Below are positions 31,630 to 39,737 of a stretch of DNA of 64,000 bases, one piece after another. Source of the DNA: Scheffersomyces stipitis CBS 6054 (Eukaryota; Ascomycota; Pichiomycetes; Serinales; Debaryomycetaceae); contig NC_009068.1 in NCBI RefSeq assembly GCF_000209165.1, positions 1,426,001 through 1,490,000 on the forward strand. The letters are read 5' to 3'. A program made the translations under genes and the position numbers. Below the pieces are notes generated by a model. That model was not told where the DNA came from. It made no database searches and saw nothing but the letters and a program-made list of their open reading frames with translations. The number at the start of each line of letters is the position of its first letter. The stretch's first letter is position 1.

Positions 31630-31728
31630 CAAAAACATCAGCGGATGATCAAACATATCAATTCAAACTAGAGTATGTGACTTTTCAGAATGATCACAAC
31701 ATATTATAAATCTGAACTTTTGTTTTTG
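31630..31728 (+). ncRNA. SNR78: Box C/D snoRNA snR78 (25S Um2421 guide)
   Basis: The antisense element TTCAAACTAGAGT is complementary to 25S rRNA around U2421. The A five bases before the D'-like box GTGA pairs with U2421. The C box is degenerate (GATGA core, 31644-31648), and the D box CTGA is at 31712-31715. A perfect 7-bp terminal stem CAAAAAC/GTTTTTG (31630-31636 with 31722-31728) closes it. It lies inside intron 31595-31749. The internal GTATGT at 31673 belongs to the guide region and is not the donor. Confidence 0.88.
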
Positions 31729-31879
31729 GCGTTACTAATCAATCTGCAGATTGTTTCCGTTTGACAGCGATTCTAACATGTGAAATAGAGATTTGAAGAT
31801 TCTTCATTCGAAGATTGCTACAAGAATGTCGGTATCATTACTTAATTCGTATGTGTTATTCCAAAATTAAAATTAGACA

Positions 31880-31974
31880 GCATTTACTATGATGACTTAA
31901 CAAAAACAAAAGCTGGAATTACTGGCTGAATCTCTATGATTGATACGTTTTTGCAACTCTACTGATCCAAATGC
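31880..31974 (+). ncRNA. SNR77: Box C/D snoRNA snR77 (18S Um578 guide)
   Basis: C box ATGATGA at 31889-31895, D' CTGA at 31926-31929, C' ATGATTG at 31936-31942, and D CTGA at 31962-31965. The guide AGCTGGAATTAC upstream of D' pairs with 18S GUAAUUCCAGCU; the fifth base before D' faces U578. A 6-bp terminal stem GCATTT/AAATGC closes the RNA. It lies in the predicted intron starting at 31849. Confidence 0.92.
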
Positions 31975-32060
31975 CTTGTCGATTTAAAATTGATTATATT
32001 CTATATTGTTCTGTTACTAACTATTAAAGGTATGTGAAAGTTTACAGTTAAATGCTCCAA

Positions 32061-32160
32061 CTTCGTCCTTTTATGAAGAATTATTGCACTGGGCACTGAA
32101 TAATTTATGAGTGACAACGCATTTCGGTGGGCCTCAGAAACCCACCTTAACTGATCAACG
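32061..32160 (+). ncRNA. SNR76: Box C/D snoRNA snR76 (25S Cm2197 guide)
   Basis: C box ATGAAGA (32073-32079), D' CTGA (32096-32099), and D CTGA (32151-32154). The guide GCACTGGGCA pairs with 25S UGCCCAGUGC; the G five bases before D' faces C2197. Between C' and D there is a strong hairpin GGTGGG/CCCACC (about 32127-32146), unusual inside a C/D snoRNA. The terminal stem is weak (TCGT/ACGA). It lies in intron 32030-32214. Confidence 0.87.
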
Positions 32161-32291
32161 ACACAATTGGAGAATTGCTATAGTGTTATTGTACAGCAGT
32201 ACTAACTTCAATAGTCCCTTGTGAATTAAAGACTTCTTTTGATCTTTTGAACTTTTATTAGTATGTATCTACCTATCAGTTCTGAACAAAG

Positions 32292-32387
32292 CTAGATGAT
32301 GATTCTTTTAGATGACGAGTCAGAATTTCGGGATACCCGTTGATGACAAAACTTTTTTAATACCATTCATGCTTTTCTGATTTCTAG
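32292..32387 (+). ncRNA. SNR75: Box C/D snoRNA snR75 (25S Gm2288 guide)
   Basis: C box ATGATGA (32296-32302), D'-like CAGA (32321-32324), C' TTGATGA (32340-32346), and D CTGA (32377-32380). The guide TAGATGACGAG pairs with 25S CUCGUCAUCUA; the C five bases before D' faces G2288. The C'-D' spacer contains a small hairpin CGGGATACCCG. The terminal stem is CTAGA/TCTAG. It lies in intron 32261-32445. Confidence 0.92.
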
Positions 32388-32506
32388 TTCTATACAGAAC
32401 TGATGATTTTGACGATGTTGATCGCAATACTAACAGCCATCTTAGAGTTTCTGTTTTTCTTTCTCTCCCGAAGGTTTTAGCAGTTCTTCGATTGTTACGA
32501 TATTCG

Positions 32507-32605
32507 GAAGTTCAATAATATGATGAGGTTGAAAAAAAATGACAAGCATATGTCTGAATCTTTTATGAAGAGAAACTTTTTCATGTCTGATATTAATTGT
32601 ACTTC
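32507..32605 (+). ncRNA. SNR74: Box C/D snoRNA snR74 (18S Am28 guide)
   Basis: C box ATGATGA (32520-32526), D' CTGA (32554-32557), C' ATGAAGA (32565-32571), and D CTGA (32587-32590). The guide GACAAGCATATG is a 12-base perfect complement of 18S CAUAUGCUUGUC; the T five bases before D' faces A28. The terminal stem is GAAGT/ACTTC with an inner CAAT/ATTG. No GTATGT donor or TACTAAC branch point brackets it. A hairpin ACTTCAAT/ATTGAAGT just downstream (32601-32624) competes for the same terminal-stem bases. Confidence 0.93.
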
Positions 32606-32711
32606 AATAAGTATCAATTGAAGTTCTCGTAAAAACCGTTTTTTGATGGTGTGCCCATTGGAAAATTCAAGGGCTACTGCTAGATTACCACGATCACATA
32701 ATCAACTTTGG

Positions 32712-32836
32712 GTGCAAAAGTAAATGATGATTCTACCACATTTTCACGACGGTCTACTGTGTTTTGGGACTGTTAATCCCTAAACCTTGATGACAAATTT
32801 GGCCTTGACCGGCCGTGGTTCCTGAAACTTTTGTAC
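32712..32836 (+). ncRNA. SNR73: Box C/D snoRNA snR73 (25S Cm2959 guide)
   Basis: C box ATGATGA (32724-32730), D'-like CTGT, C' TTGATGA near 32788, and D CTGA (32822-32825). The guide TCACGACGGTCTA pairs with 25S UAGACCGUCGUGA; the G five bases before D' faces C2959. A 10-bp terminal stem (32712-32721 with 32827-32836, one wobble) closes it. As with snR74, clear flanking splice sites are missing. Confidence 0.92.
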
Positions 32837-32984
32837 GAGTTGAATATGGGTCGTGATATTCCAGACCTGGCTAGAGAACTGTCTTGTTACTATAAATATG
32901 TGTAAGATTACTTGCATAAGTACTTGTAGTGGCATTGACTAGGTCTCTTCCTGCTCTGTAAGTATGATTTCAGTTGCATATGAG

Positions 32985-33079
32985 TACATAATAGGTGATG
33001 AACTAACGTTATTGAGTTACGGCTATGAAACCTCAATAAAAATAATTCGATTTGCATGTCAGTCTGATAGCATTATGTA
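32985..33079 (+). ncRNA. SNR72: Box C/D snoRNA snR72 (25S Am876 guide)
   Basis: C box GTGATGA (32995-33001) and D CTGA (33064-33067). The guide CGATTTGCATGTCAG upstream of D pairs with 25S CUGACGUGCAAAUCG through one G-U wobble; the T five bases before D faces A876. A perfect 8-bp terminal stem TACATAAT/ATTATGTA (32985-32992 with 33072-33079) closes it. It lies in intron 32958-33128, whose donor is GTAAGT and whose branch point is TACTAAC at 33114-33120. Confidence 0.9.
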
Positions 33080-33200
33080 TTGTAGACAAGAATCTACGCT
33101 GTACAACACGAAATACTAACATCAGCAGGTGGAAATAGCAATAACTAGAGGTCTGCCCTATGGAGATCTTCCTATATACGGAAATATACACGGAATGCAA

Positions 33201-33757
33201 GTGTCAGGAAAAAATAGTCTAGAGCAGCTACGTAGAAAATAACAATATATCCGTAACATGGAAATGTTCTTAATGAAAATATACGAAATGGCGTATTTTG
33301 AAAAATCTGAAAAGTCTGAAAAATCTGAAAAATCCCATAGTTAACAGTCCAGCGTACAATCAAGTGCAGATTTCATACAGAGATTATGAACATGGAGAAA
33401 ATTCGCAAACTTCGAGAAAGTTCGGATAAGCCCAGTTCAAGTAGAAGACAACTACCCGAGCAGCTCTGCAGCATATTACTCTACCCCAGTCGTTTCTTGC
33501 TTAGCACAATGATCATTGCGGTCTTTGAGAAAATGCTCAAAAAAAACGGCAGTACTACCCGAGACTTATATGCATGAGCAGTTGCTGTTGGAGCTATTCG
33601 TTATTGTGGTTGATATAATGAAGCCGTGCCAAATATCGCAGACTTCTATTATCTACGGACAGGACGTAGATCGCCTGGGACATTTTTGCTGCCACTATCA
33701 CGCTTATAGGTTTTTATATCTGGTGTAGTTTCGTTTTTTTCGTTTTTCTCTTCATCC
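33201..33757. promoter_or_regulatory. Upstream region of BUL1
   Basis: About 560 bases. It contains four tandem 9-bp units (TGAAAAATC and variants, 33299-33334) running straight into a CATAGTTAAC motif at 33336-33345, about 420 bases before the BUL1 ATG. Two short ATG-initiated frames (63 and 70 codons) resemble nothing. Confidence 0.5.
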
Positions 33758-36748
33758 ATGAATTTCCTCAAGAAGAGTAGCCACTCCGATGGCACCTCTC
33801 CTAGCGAGTCGTCGTTGTCCTCTTCTTCGTCCGGACACCACGGGTCTCATCGCAGCCAGCCCCTCCCCCACTTTCCAAGACCATCTTCTTCAGCAGCACT
33901 TGCAAGTATGAGCCCCAACCCTAGCCCAAATGGAAAGAATGCTACAGAAGCCAACCCAAACGACCTTCCTCCGCCATACAATGTTCTGGTGAATTCGTCC
34001 TCTGATCTGTTCTTTTCTAGGTCGAAATCTAATAAAACCGCACCTCCCATAACTAAAGTCAGTTCCAGCAGTCTCCTCAGAGATTCCTCATCCAGCTCTT
34101 CCAGTACAAGGTCCAAACGAAATGTTCCCTATCGTCCAGCCCCAGAACAGCAGAGGCATATAGACCTCATGACCGGAAACTCTTCTGATTCACCCATAGC
34201 ACCATTATCTTCGGTTAGTTCTAATACCCAGACTGAATACTTTGATGTGCTTCCTTCGTTCCAGATGTTCCAGTCCATTTTGAAAAGAGACGATGCACAG
34301 TTCAGTGAGGATCTACAGACATTACCTCCAGTATATGGAGATACCACTAACAGTTCTCCCACTCCACCAGGTGGGCTATCACCAACTACATCTGCTACCC
34401 AGGGTAACAGTATAGATACTATCATCAACGATGTAAGTTCAAGATTAGAAGAGTACCAATTAGAACGAGAACACGAGGAAAGAGGCGATTACTTGTTTGA
34501 GGACGATGATAGTGAACACACTCATACATCGTCAGATGCGGAAAGTGACCATGCTGACGAGCATACGCACAACGAAAATGTAGCAGTGACTATGGACCGA
34601 TATGGTCATTCTCCGCTCGACAATATCGACAGATTACCCAAACTTACCAACTCGCCTATTGATATAGCTATCTATGTAACGAAATCGGTTCCTCAGCCTC
34701 ACCACAAGAACGAGCTCGAAACCAGATTGAAAGAGTATACCAGTGGAGACATGGTCAATGGGTATATCATCATTACCAACAATTCCAACAAACCGGTTGA
34801 TTTTGGCTTGTTCACAGTTTCGCTTGAAGGAACCATCAAGGCCACAGAAAGAAACACACATGCAGAAGCCAACGAAGCTCATAAGTACAACAAGATTTTG
34901 ATGAAGAAGTTCTTGAAGATGTACGACTTCAATGCTTCCTATGGATACACCGATGTGCCCAACAGTGCGGGAATTGAGTATGAAGCGTTTTCAATCGATG
35001 CACTGGATGGGTGTGTGATTGGGCTTCCCAACGAAAGAGTTTTGAAGCCTCTGACGAAGTATAAGAAGTTTTTCACCTTTAGATTCCCTAATAGATTATT
35101 AGACAACAGTTGCATTCATAGCATTTTACCGCATATTCTTCCTCCACCGTCAATGGGGGTCGACTCTACCTGCTTCTACAATCGTGGACAGTCTATTCAG
35201 ATGAACAAGGCTCTTGGTTATGGTTTCTTGAATATCAGAGGCACACCACTTTTGACAAAGGACTACAGTTTTGAAGACGTCAGTGTGAGTTACACAATAG
35301 AAGCTAAGTTCATTGACAGAATTGATGGCAAGGAACAACACAATGAGCTCTCAGAGCGTGAAATCAACGACCCTAACTCAGAGGCTGATTATGCCATCTC
35401 TAAAAGCTCTCAGTATTTTCTCAGGTTCATCCCTGACTTGAAGGAGCAGTTCCAATACTATAATACTTCCTTCCACTACACCCCTGAAAGCTACGAAAAT
35501 TCTGGTATTGACGGAAAGCTCTTTCTTGACTACTTGCATTTGTCGACTTGGAGATTTGTCAATTTGCAGAACTACCAACTTGAAAAGGAAATTAATGATC
35601 GTTTGGCTAGACAGGATTTAACCCAAGAAGAGATCAAGAACAAGAACTTGATGAGCATCAACAGTGAAACCACCAGCAGTCACATGGAGATGTTGTTGAC
35701 CAGACTGCAATCTATTGAAGAGCAAATTTCTCTGAAGGAGGTTGACCACAGCGAGGAGGCATTCTACGAAAGACAGCGAATGATAGGTACAAAGATTCCG
35801 GTGGATGTGTATGGCAAGAAAAAGAAGATGATTCTTTCATCCTTAATCAAAATCGGAGAACTGAAAATCTATGTCAAGGTTCCAGACAAAGTAATTCCAT
35901 ACACGGCGCCCAAGTTGTTACAAAAGTACAATAGTGGCACAAATGAAGAAGGGACGAGAAGTAATACTCTTAGTCCAGTCACTTCTTCGCCAGGATTAGC
36001 ACCGGTGACTTCAGCATTGACTCCTATTGGCAGCAGATCCGACGATTTGAGACCAATTTCTTCAACTTCAAGCAACCATATTGTAGACCTATACAATAGA
36101 GACGACAATGAGCTCATCCAATCACTAGATGTATGTATTGAGTTTGACTCTCTTGACAATTCTACCAAGCCTCCTCATATCAGCCATATAGATACCAACG
36201 TGGTGTTTTGGTCTTACTACACAGAGTACCCCTTGCCAATTGAACTAGGGTACGACTTCTTCTATTCAAACCCTGAGGAAGCCGAGAGAAACATCAACGA
36301 CTCAGTGACTATTACCAGAAATAATCTTCAAGGATTGAAGGATCGTGTAAATAACTACATCAATTTCTTAAAGACAAATCTGGTCTATGTGTCCAAGAAT
36401 TCGTACCTTTACTTGAAGGCAATCAAGCACTTAGGTGTCAAGAAAGATACCATTAAGGACTATTACAAAGCCGTCACTGAAAAGACTCACCCGACTTTGT
36501 TGAACAGTGAAGCTGGATGGAAAGTGAGCCAATTAGGAAACCAAAAGTTCCGCTGGACAAAGAATTTGAAGATTCCTTTGACTGCGATCAACAAAAACAA
36601 CGTGAACTTGTTACCAAGCTACCAGAGTTGCTTAGTAGGCAGACTCTACTGTTTACAAGTTGTTGTTAAGTTTAAGGGCAGCGGTTCAGAAGCAAACGAA
36701 TTTGCCGATAATATGGTGTCAGTAGACATTCCTATTTTAGTTGGTTAA
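33758..36748 (+). CDS. BUL1: Bul1/Bul2-type arrestin-like adaptor of the Rsp5 ubiquitin ligase
   Basis: A 996-residue protein, close to the yeast Bul1 length. The N-terminal 230 residues are Ser-rich and disordered, with two PPxY motifs that bind Rsp5 WW domains: PPPY at 71-74 and PPVY at 190-193. The Bul1 N and C domains follow: an arrestin-like core (MVNGYIIITNNSNKPVDFGLF, LKPLTKYKKFFTFRFPNRLLD, FLNIRGTPLLTKDYSFEDVSVSY) and a C-terminal block (WSYYTEYPLPIELGYDFFY, WTKNLKIPLTAINK). Bul proteins direct Rsp5 to permeases such as Gap1 for ubiquitin-dependent endocytosis and sorting under nitrogen control. Whether the genome has one or two BUL genes cannot be told from here. Confidence 0.93.
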   Translation: MNFLKKSSHSDGTSPSESSLSSSSSGHHGSHRSQPLPHFPRPSSSAALASMSPNPSPNGKNATEANPNDLPPPYNVLVNSSSDLFFSRSKSNKTAPPITKVSSSSLLRDSSSSSSSTRSKRNVPYRPAPEQQRHIDLMTGNSSDSPIAPLSSVSSNTQTEYFDVLPSFQMFQSILKRDDAQFSEDLQTLPPVYGDTTNSSPTPPGGLSPTTSATQGNSIDTIINDVSSRLEEYQLEREHEERGDYLFEDDDSEHTHTSSDAESDHADEHTHNENVAVTMDRYGHSPLDNIDRLPKLTNSPIDIAIYVTKSVPQPHHKNELETRLKEYTSGDMVNGYIIITNNSNKPVDFGLFTVSLEGTIKATERNTHAEANEAHKYNKILMKKFLKMYDFNASYGYTDVPNSAGIEYEAFSIDALDGCVIGLPNERVLKPLTKYKKFFTFRFPNRLLDNSCIHSILPHILPPPSMGVDSTCFYNRGQSIQMNKALGYGFLNIRGTPLLTKDYSFEDVSVSYTIEAKFIDRIDGKEQHNELSEREINDPNSEADYAISKSSQYFLRFIPDLKEQFQYYNTSFHYTPESYENSGIDGKLFLDYLHLSTWRFVNLQNYQLEKEINDRLARQDLTQEEIKNKNLMSINSETTSSHMEMLLTRLQSIEEQISLKEVDHSEEAFYERQRMIGTKIPVDVYGKKKKMILSSLIKIGELKIYVKVPDKVIPYTAPKLLQKYNSGTNEEGTRSNTLSPVTSSPGLAPVTSALTPIGSRSDDLRPISSTSSNHIVDLYNRDDNELIQSLDVCIEFDSLDNSTKPPHISHIDTNVVFWSYYTEYPLPIELGYDFFYSNPEEAERNINDSVTITRNNLQGLKDRVNNYINFLKTNLVYVSKNSYLYLKAIKHLGVKKDTIKDYYKAVTEKTHPTLLNSEAGWKVSQLGNQKFRWTKNLKIPLTAINKNNVNLLPSYQSCLVGRLYCLQVVVKFKGSGSEANEFADNMVSVDIPILVG

Positions 36749-37720
36749 ACCAGAAGGTTCTTCTATTTGCAGATAGCCTACTGGGGAGGCAAGAGTACAT
36801 AATATAGAACTAGTCATATTCAGATAACCTACTCGTATCCAATAATAGATCAATACATTTACTTAACTTCTATAGAAATGGCTGCGAAAATGGAATCAAT
36901 GAAGAAAAATTGCTGTACCACCAAAACTCCTTTTGAGACTCCCCAGTAGAATGAATAGCTTGTACAAGTAATGAAAATAGCTATGGCTGATAATACACTA
37001 CGACTTCACTTTAGCACATTACATCTACAAGGACGTAGGCGAGAGGCATAGTAGTTAACATTCTAGACAATTCTACTGCATTGTGTTCCTATTATCTCCA
37101 AGATTACATATGCCAATAAAACTAGAAGACGTGCTATTGGATCACGGGGTTACAATTTATTAATTAGAAAATACTGTATTTTTAGGTGTATGTCTAAGTA
37201 CTTGAATTGATACCCGGTATAACACCGTAAAAGTTACTAGCTCACTCCATCACAATAGAAGAGCTGCACGACCTCCATGGTGTCACCACACTTAGCAGTC
37301 TAACCGTAGACATCAAATAGCTTCAGAAGAGAGAGATAGCTGTGTTCTGGTCCATCACACGTCTCCATAGCTTTTGCACCACAACCGCCTGGCTAAGTCA
37401 CACTGAAAAATTTTCGATCTATAGTGAAGATGAGTCACTCCCAATTGGGTAATCAATTTGTGAAAAAATTTGCTAGCCGCGATTCGCAATCAGCCATTGG
37501 ACGCTGACTATGCACAATTTTTTTTCACTACTATTTAGCAAACCGTTTTCCAGTTTTTCCTCCTTTTTTTGTTTTCTCTGTATCCATTATATAGAACTTA
37601 GGACTCGGCCAACTACTAGCTTATTACTTCTTACGAGAGTACTACTTGTGATTGACATCTGGTTATTCGATCGCTATAGCCTTGCCTGTTCCTCTATCCT
37701 ATACTATACAAGAAACTACA
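36749..37720. promoter_or_regulatory. CPA1 promoter with a Gcn4 site
   Basis: About 970 bases. A perfect Gcn4-type TGAGTCA lies at 37431-37437, about 290 bases before the CPA1 ATG, and a TATATA at 37588-37593, about 130 bases before it. A GCTGCGAAA motif is at 36881-36889. Between the TATA box and the CPA1 ATG there is no upstream ATG, so no arginine attenuator peptide reading frame is present in the expected leader. Confidence 0.65.
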
Positions 37721-39007
37721 ATGATCAGTGCCTTCAAACAACTTAATAAGATCCAATCGGCCAGACGTTTGTTGGCTACTTCTGCTAAGGGATTCACCAA
37801 CAAGACTTCCAAGTTAGACAGAGCCACCTTGACTATCAAAGATGGTCCAGTTTTCTCTGGTTATTCCTTTGGTGCAGACAAGAACGTTTCTGGTGAAGCT
37901 GTTTTCACTACTTCCTTGGTTGGTTACCCTGAGTCCATGACTGATCCCTCCTACAAGGGTCAAATATTGTGTTTCACTCAGCCCTTGATCGGCAACTACG
38001 GTGTTCCTTCTTCTACCAAGAAAGACCAATTCAACTTGTTGAAGTACATGGAATCAGCTTCTGTGCAATGTATTGGTATTGTCGTTGCTGACGTCGCTTT
38101 AGAATACTCCCACTGGACAGCTGTGGAATCTTTACAGCAATGGTGTCAAAGATCTGGTGTTGCTGCCATATCTGGTGTCGACACCAGACAATTGGTTTCC
38201 TACCTTAGAGAAAGAGGTTCTTCTTTGGGTAAAATCACCATCGGTGAAGAGTACGATGCTGACGAAGATGCTGCTTTCGAAGATCCAGGTTCGGTCAACT
38301 TGGTCCACAAGGTCACAACCAAAGCTCCATTCCATATCGCCTGTCCCCCAGAATACTCGAAAAACGTCCACATCGCCGTGTTGGACTGTGGTGCAAAGGA
38401 AAACATTTTGCGTTGTTTGGTTGAAAGAGGTGCCTCCTTGACCGTTTTCCCATACAATTACCCTATCCACAAGATCGCCAACAAGTTCGACGGTATCTTC
38501 ATCTCCAACGGCCCTGGCGATCCAACCCACTGTTCCAGCACCGTGGAACATTTGAAGCAGACCATCGACGAGCACCGTGACTTGCCAATCTTCGGTATCT
38601 GTTTGGGACACCAGTTGTTGGCTTTGGCCGGTGGTGCTAAGACCATCAAGTTGAAGTACGGTAACAGAGCTCACAACATTCCAGCCTTAGACTTGGCTAC
38701 TGGTAAGTGCCATATTACTTCTCAAAACCACGGTTACGCTGTGGATGCTTCTACATTGAACTCCGAATGGGAACCTTACTTCACCAACTTGAACGACTTG
38801 AGTAACGAAGGCATGAGACACAAAACCCAACCCATCTTCTCCACCCAATTCCACCCAGAAGCCAAGGGCGGACCTTTGGACACTGCATTCTTGTTCGACA
38901 AATTCTTCAAAAACATCGAGACCTACAGAGCCACTAACGGGTTGAACTTGTCCACAATCGACAACAGCTTGTTGGTGGATATCTTACCTACCGAAAGAGT
39001 TGTCTGA
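37721..39007 (+). CDS. CPA1: Carbamoyl-phosphate synthase, arginine-specific small subunit, with a mitochondrial presequence
   Basis: A 428-residue protein from the ATG at 37721; the frame is open further upstream but without ATG. Residues 1-30 ([20 protein letters not shown]...) are rich in Arg/Lys/Ser with no acid, a classic mitochondrial targeting sequence. The carbamoyl-phosphate synthase small-chain domain follows, then a class I glutamine amidotransferase with GICLGHQ (nucleophile Cys294) and FHPE (His378, Glu380). The enzyme strips ammonia from glutamine and passes it to the large subunit (Cpa2) for arginine synthesis. S. cerevisiae Cpa1 is cytosolic, while Neurospora arg-2 is mitochondrial; this sequence argues for the latter arrangement. 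Confidence 0.95.
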   Translation: MISAFKQLNKIQSARRLLATSAKGFTNKTSKLDRATLTIKDGPVFSGYSFGADKNVSGEAVFTTSLVGYPESMTDPSYKGQILCFTQPLIGNYGVPSSTKKDQFNLLKYMESASVQCIGIVVADVALEYSHWTAVESLQQWCQRSGVAAISGVDTRQLVSYLRERGSSLGKITIGEEYDADEDAAFEDPGSVNLVHKVTTKAPFHIACPPEYSKNVHIAVLDCGAKENILRCLVERGASLTVFPYNYPIHKIANKFDGIFISNGPGDPTHCSSTVEHLKQTIDEHRDLPIFGICLGHQLLALAGGAKTIKLKYGNRAHNIPALDLATGKCHITSQNHGYAVDASTLNSEWEPYFTNLNDLSNEGMRHKTQPIFSTQFHPEAKGGPLDTAFLFDKFFKNIETYRATNGLNLSTIDNSLLVDILPTERVV

Positions 39008-39737
39008 GTACAACAGACGTAATTTGTATGGGTGCAAAAAAGAAACAAAATCATGGACTTTGATGGGCTGCGACCACCAAAACAGACCCGGGGTTTGAAC
39101 TGGGAGCTCACCAAACACCATTACCATCACAAACACCATATATTGCTACAGAGTAGAGGATTTACGCTACGGCGTTGTCGTATAGACTGTCCTGTGGGAG
39201 CGTAGCTCATTGTATAGATTTATTCCCTCGGAGATTTATTAATGTTAAACAAAATTAAATTGTTGCAGTGTAGAGTTGGAACTGAAAAATAGCACTGTAA
39301 GATTCCTGAATTGTACCATATAGGTACAGAAACATTTTAAGCGATGTGTTGACGTGTCGTCGTACCGCTCGTATAGGGAACGGCTCGTCCATTCCTGTCA
39401 TCACCTAACCTGCCGTGTCTACCTGGCCATAGTTACGTCGGGCTCGTATGGTTCGTTTAGCTGCGTCAAATATCACACCATATTTTTTTGTTCAGAACCA
39501 AAAGGGCAATTCGCGGCCACCAGAAATGTGCCAGGGATTGTCATCTGATACTGTGGCCAGTTTTGGTGCTATACGACAGGAATGATTCCGTTGATTTCAT
39601 AGATCTCTAGAGACAAGAGAATTATATAAACTCACATATTTTGCTTAACTTATATATTAAGTTTTTGGATTTGTTCTTCACCTTCGGTGGATCACTTTTT
39701 TTTCTGTTGTCTGTTCACCTTTTCTGTATTTGCACCC
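39008..39737. promoter_or_regulatory. CPA1/ERG25 intergenic region
   Basis: About 730 bases. A GGGTGCAAA motif occurs at 39029-39037 and its reverse complement just before the ERG25 ATG. An imperfect CATAGTTAC is at 39429-39437. I see no gene. Confidence 0.4.

Larger units (their letters stand above)
31383..33200 (+). ncRNA. Non-coding snoRNA host gene (snR78-snR72 cluster), probably multi-intron
   Basis: There is no protein-coding frame of 60 codons between 31137 and 33170, but seven box C/D snoRNAs lie in a row on this strand. A TATA box (31383-31389) and a Tbf1-like AACCCTA (31360-31366) precede them; Tbf1 is known to mark snoRNA promoters in yeast. Splice signals visible: introns 31595-31749 (snR78), 31849-32029 (snR77), 32030-32214 (snR76), 32261-32445 (snR75) and 32958-33128 (snR72), each with a GTATGT or GTAAGT donor and TACTAAC/TACTAAT followed within 8-12 bases by AG. 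snR74 and snR73 lie between 32446 and 32957 without clear splice sites. The remaining exons are short and non-coding. Exact transcript ends are unknown. In S. cerevisiae the same seven snoRNAs form an intronless polycistron processed by Rnt1. Confidence 0.85.

Noticed and set aside
33386..33577. 63-codon frame upstream of BUL1
   Set aside because: No similarity to known proteins and typical chance length.
37510..37746. 78-codon uORF-like frame overlapping the CPA1 start
   Set aside because: Its ATG lies upstream of the TATA box, so it is unlikely to be in the mRNA, and it does not resemble the arginine attenuator peptide.
39085..39110. B-box-like GTTCAAACCCC (minus strand) after CPA1
   Set aside because: The flanking bases cannot form a T stem and there is no A box at the right distance.
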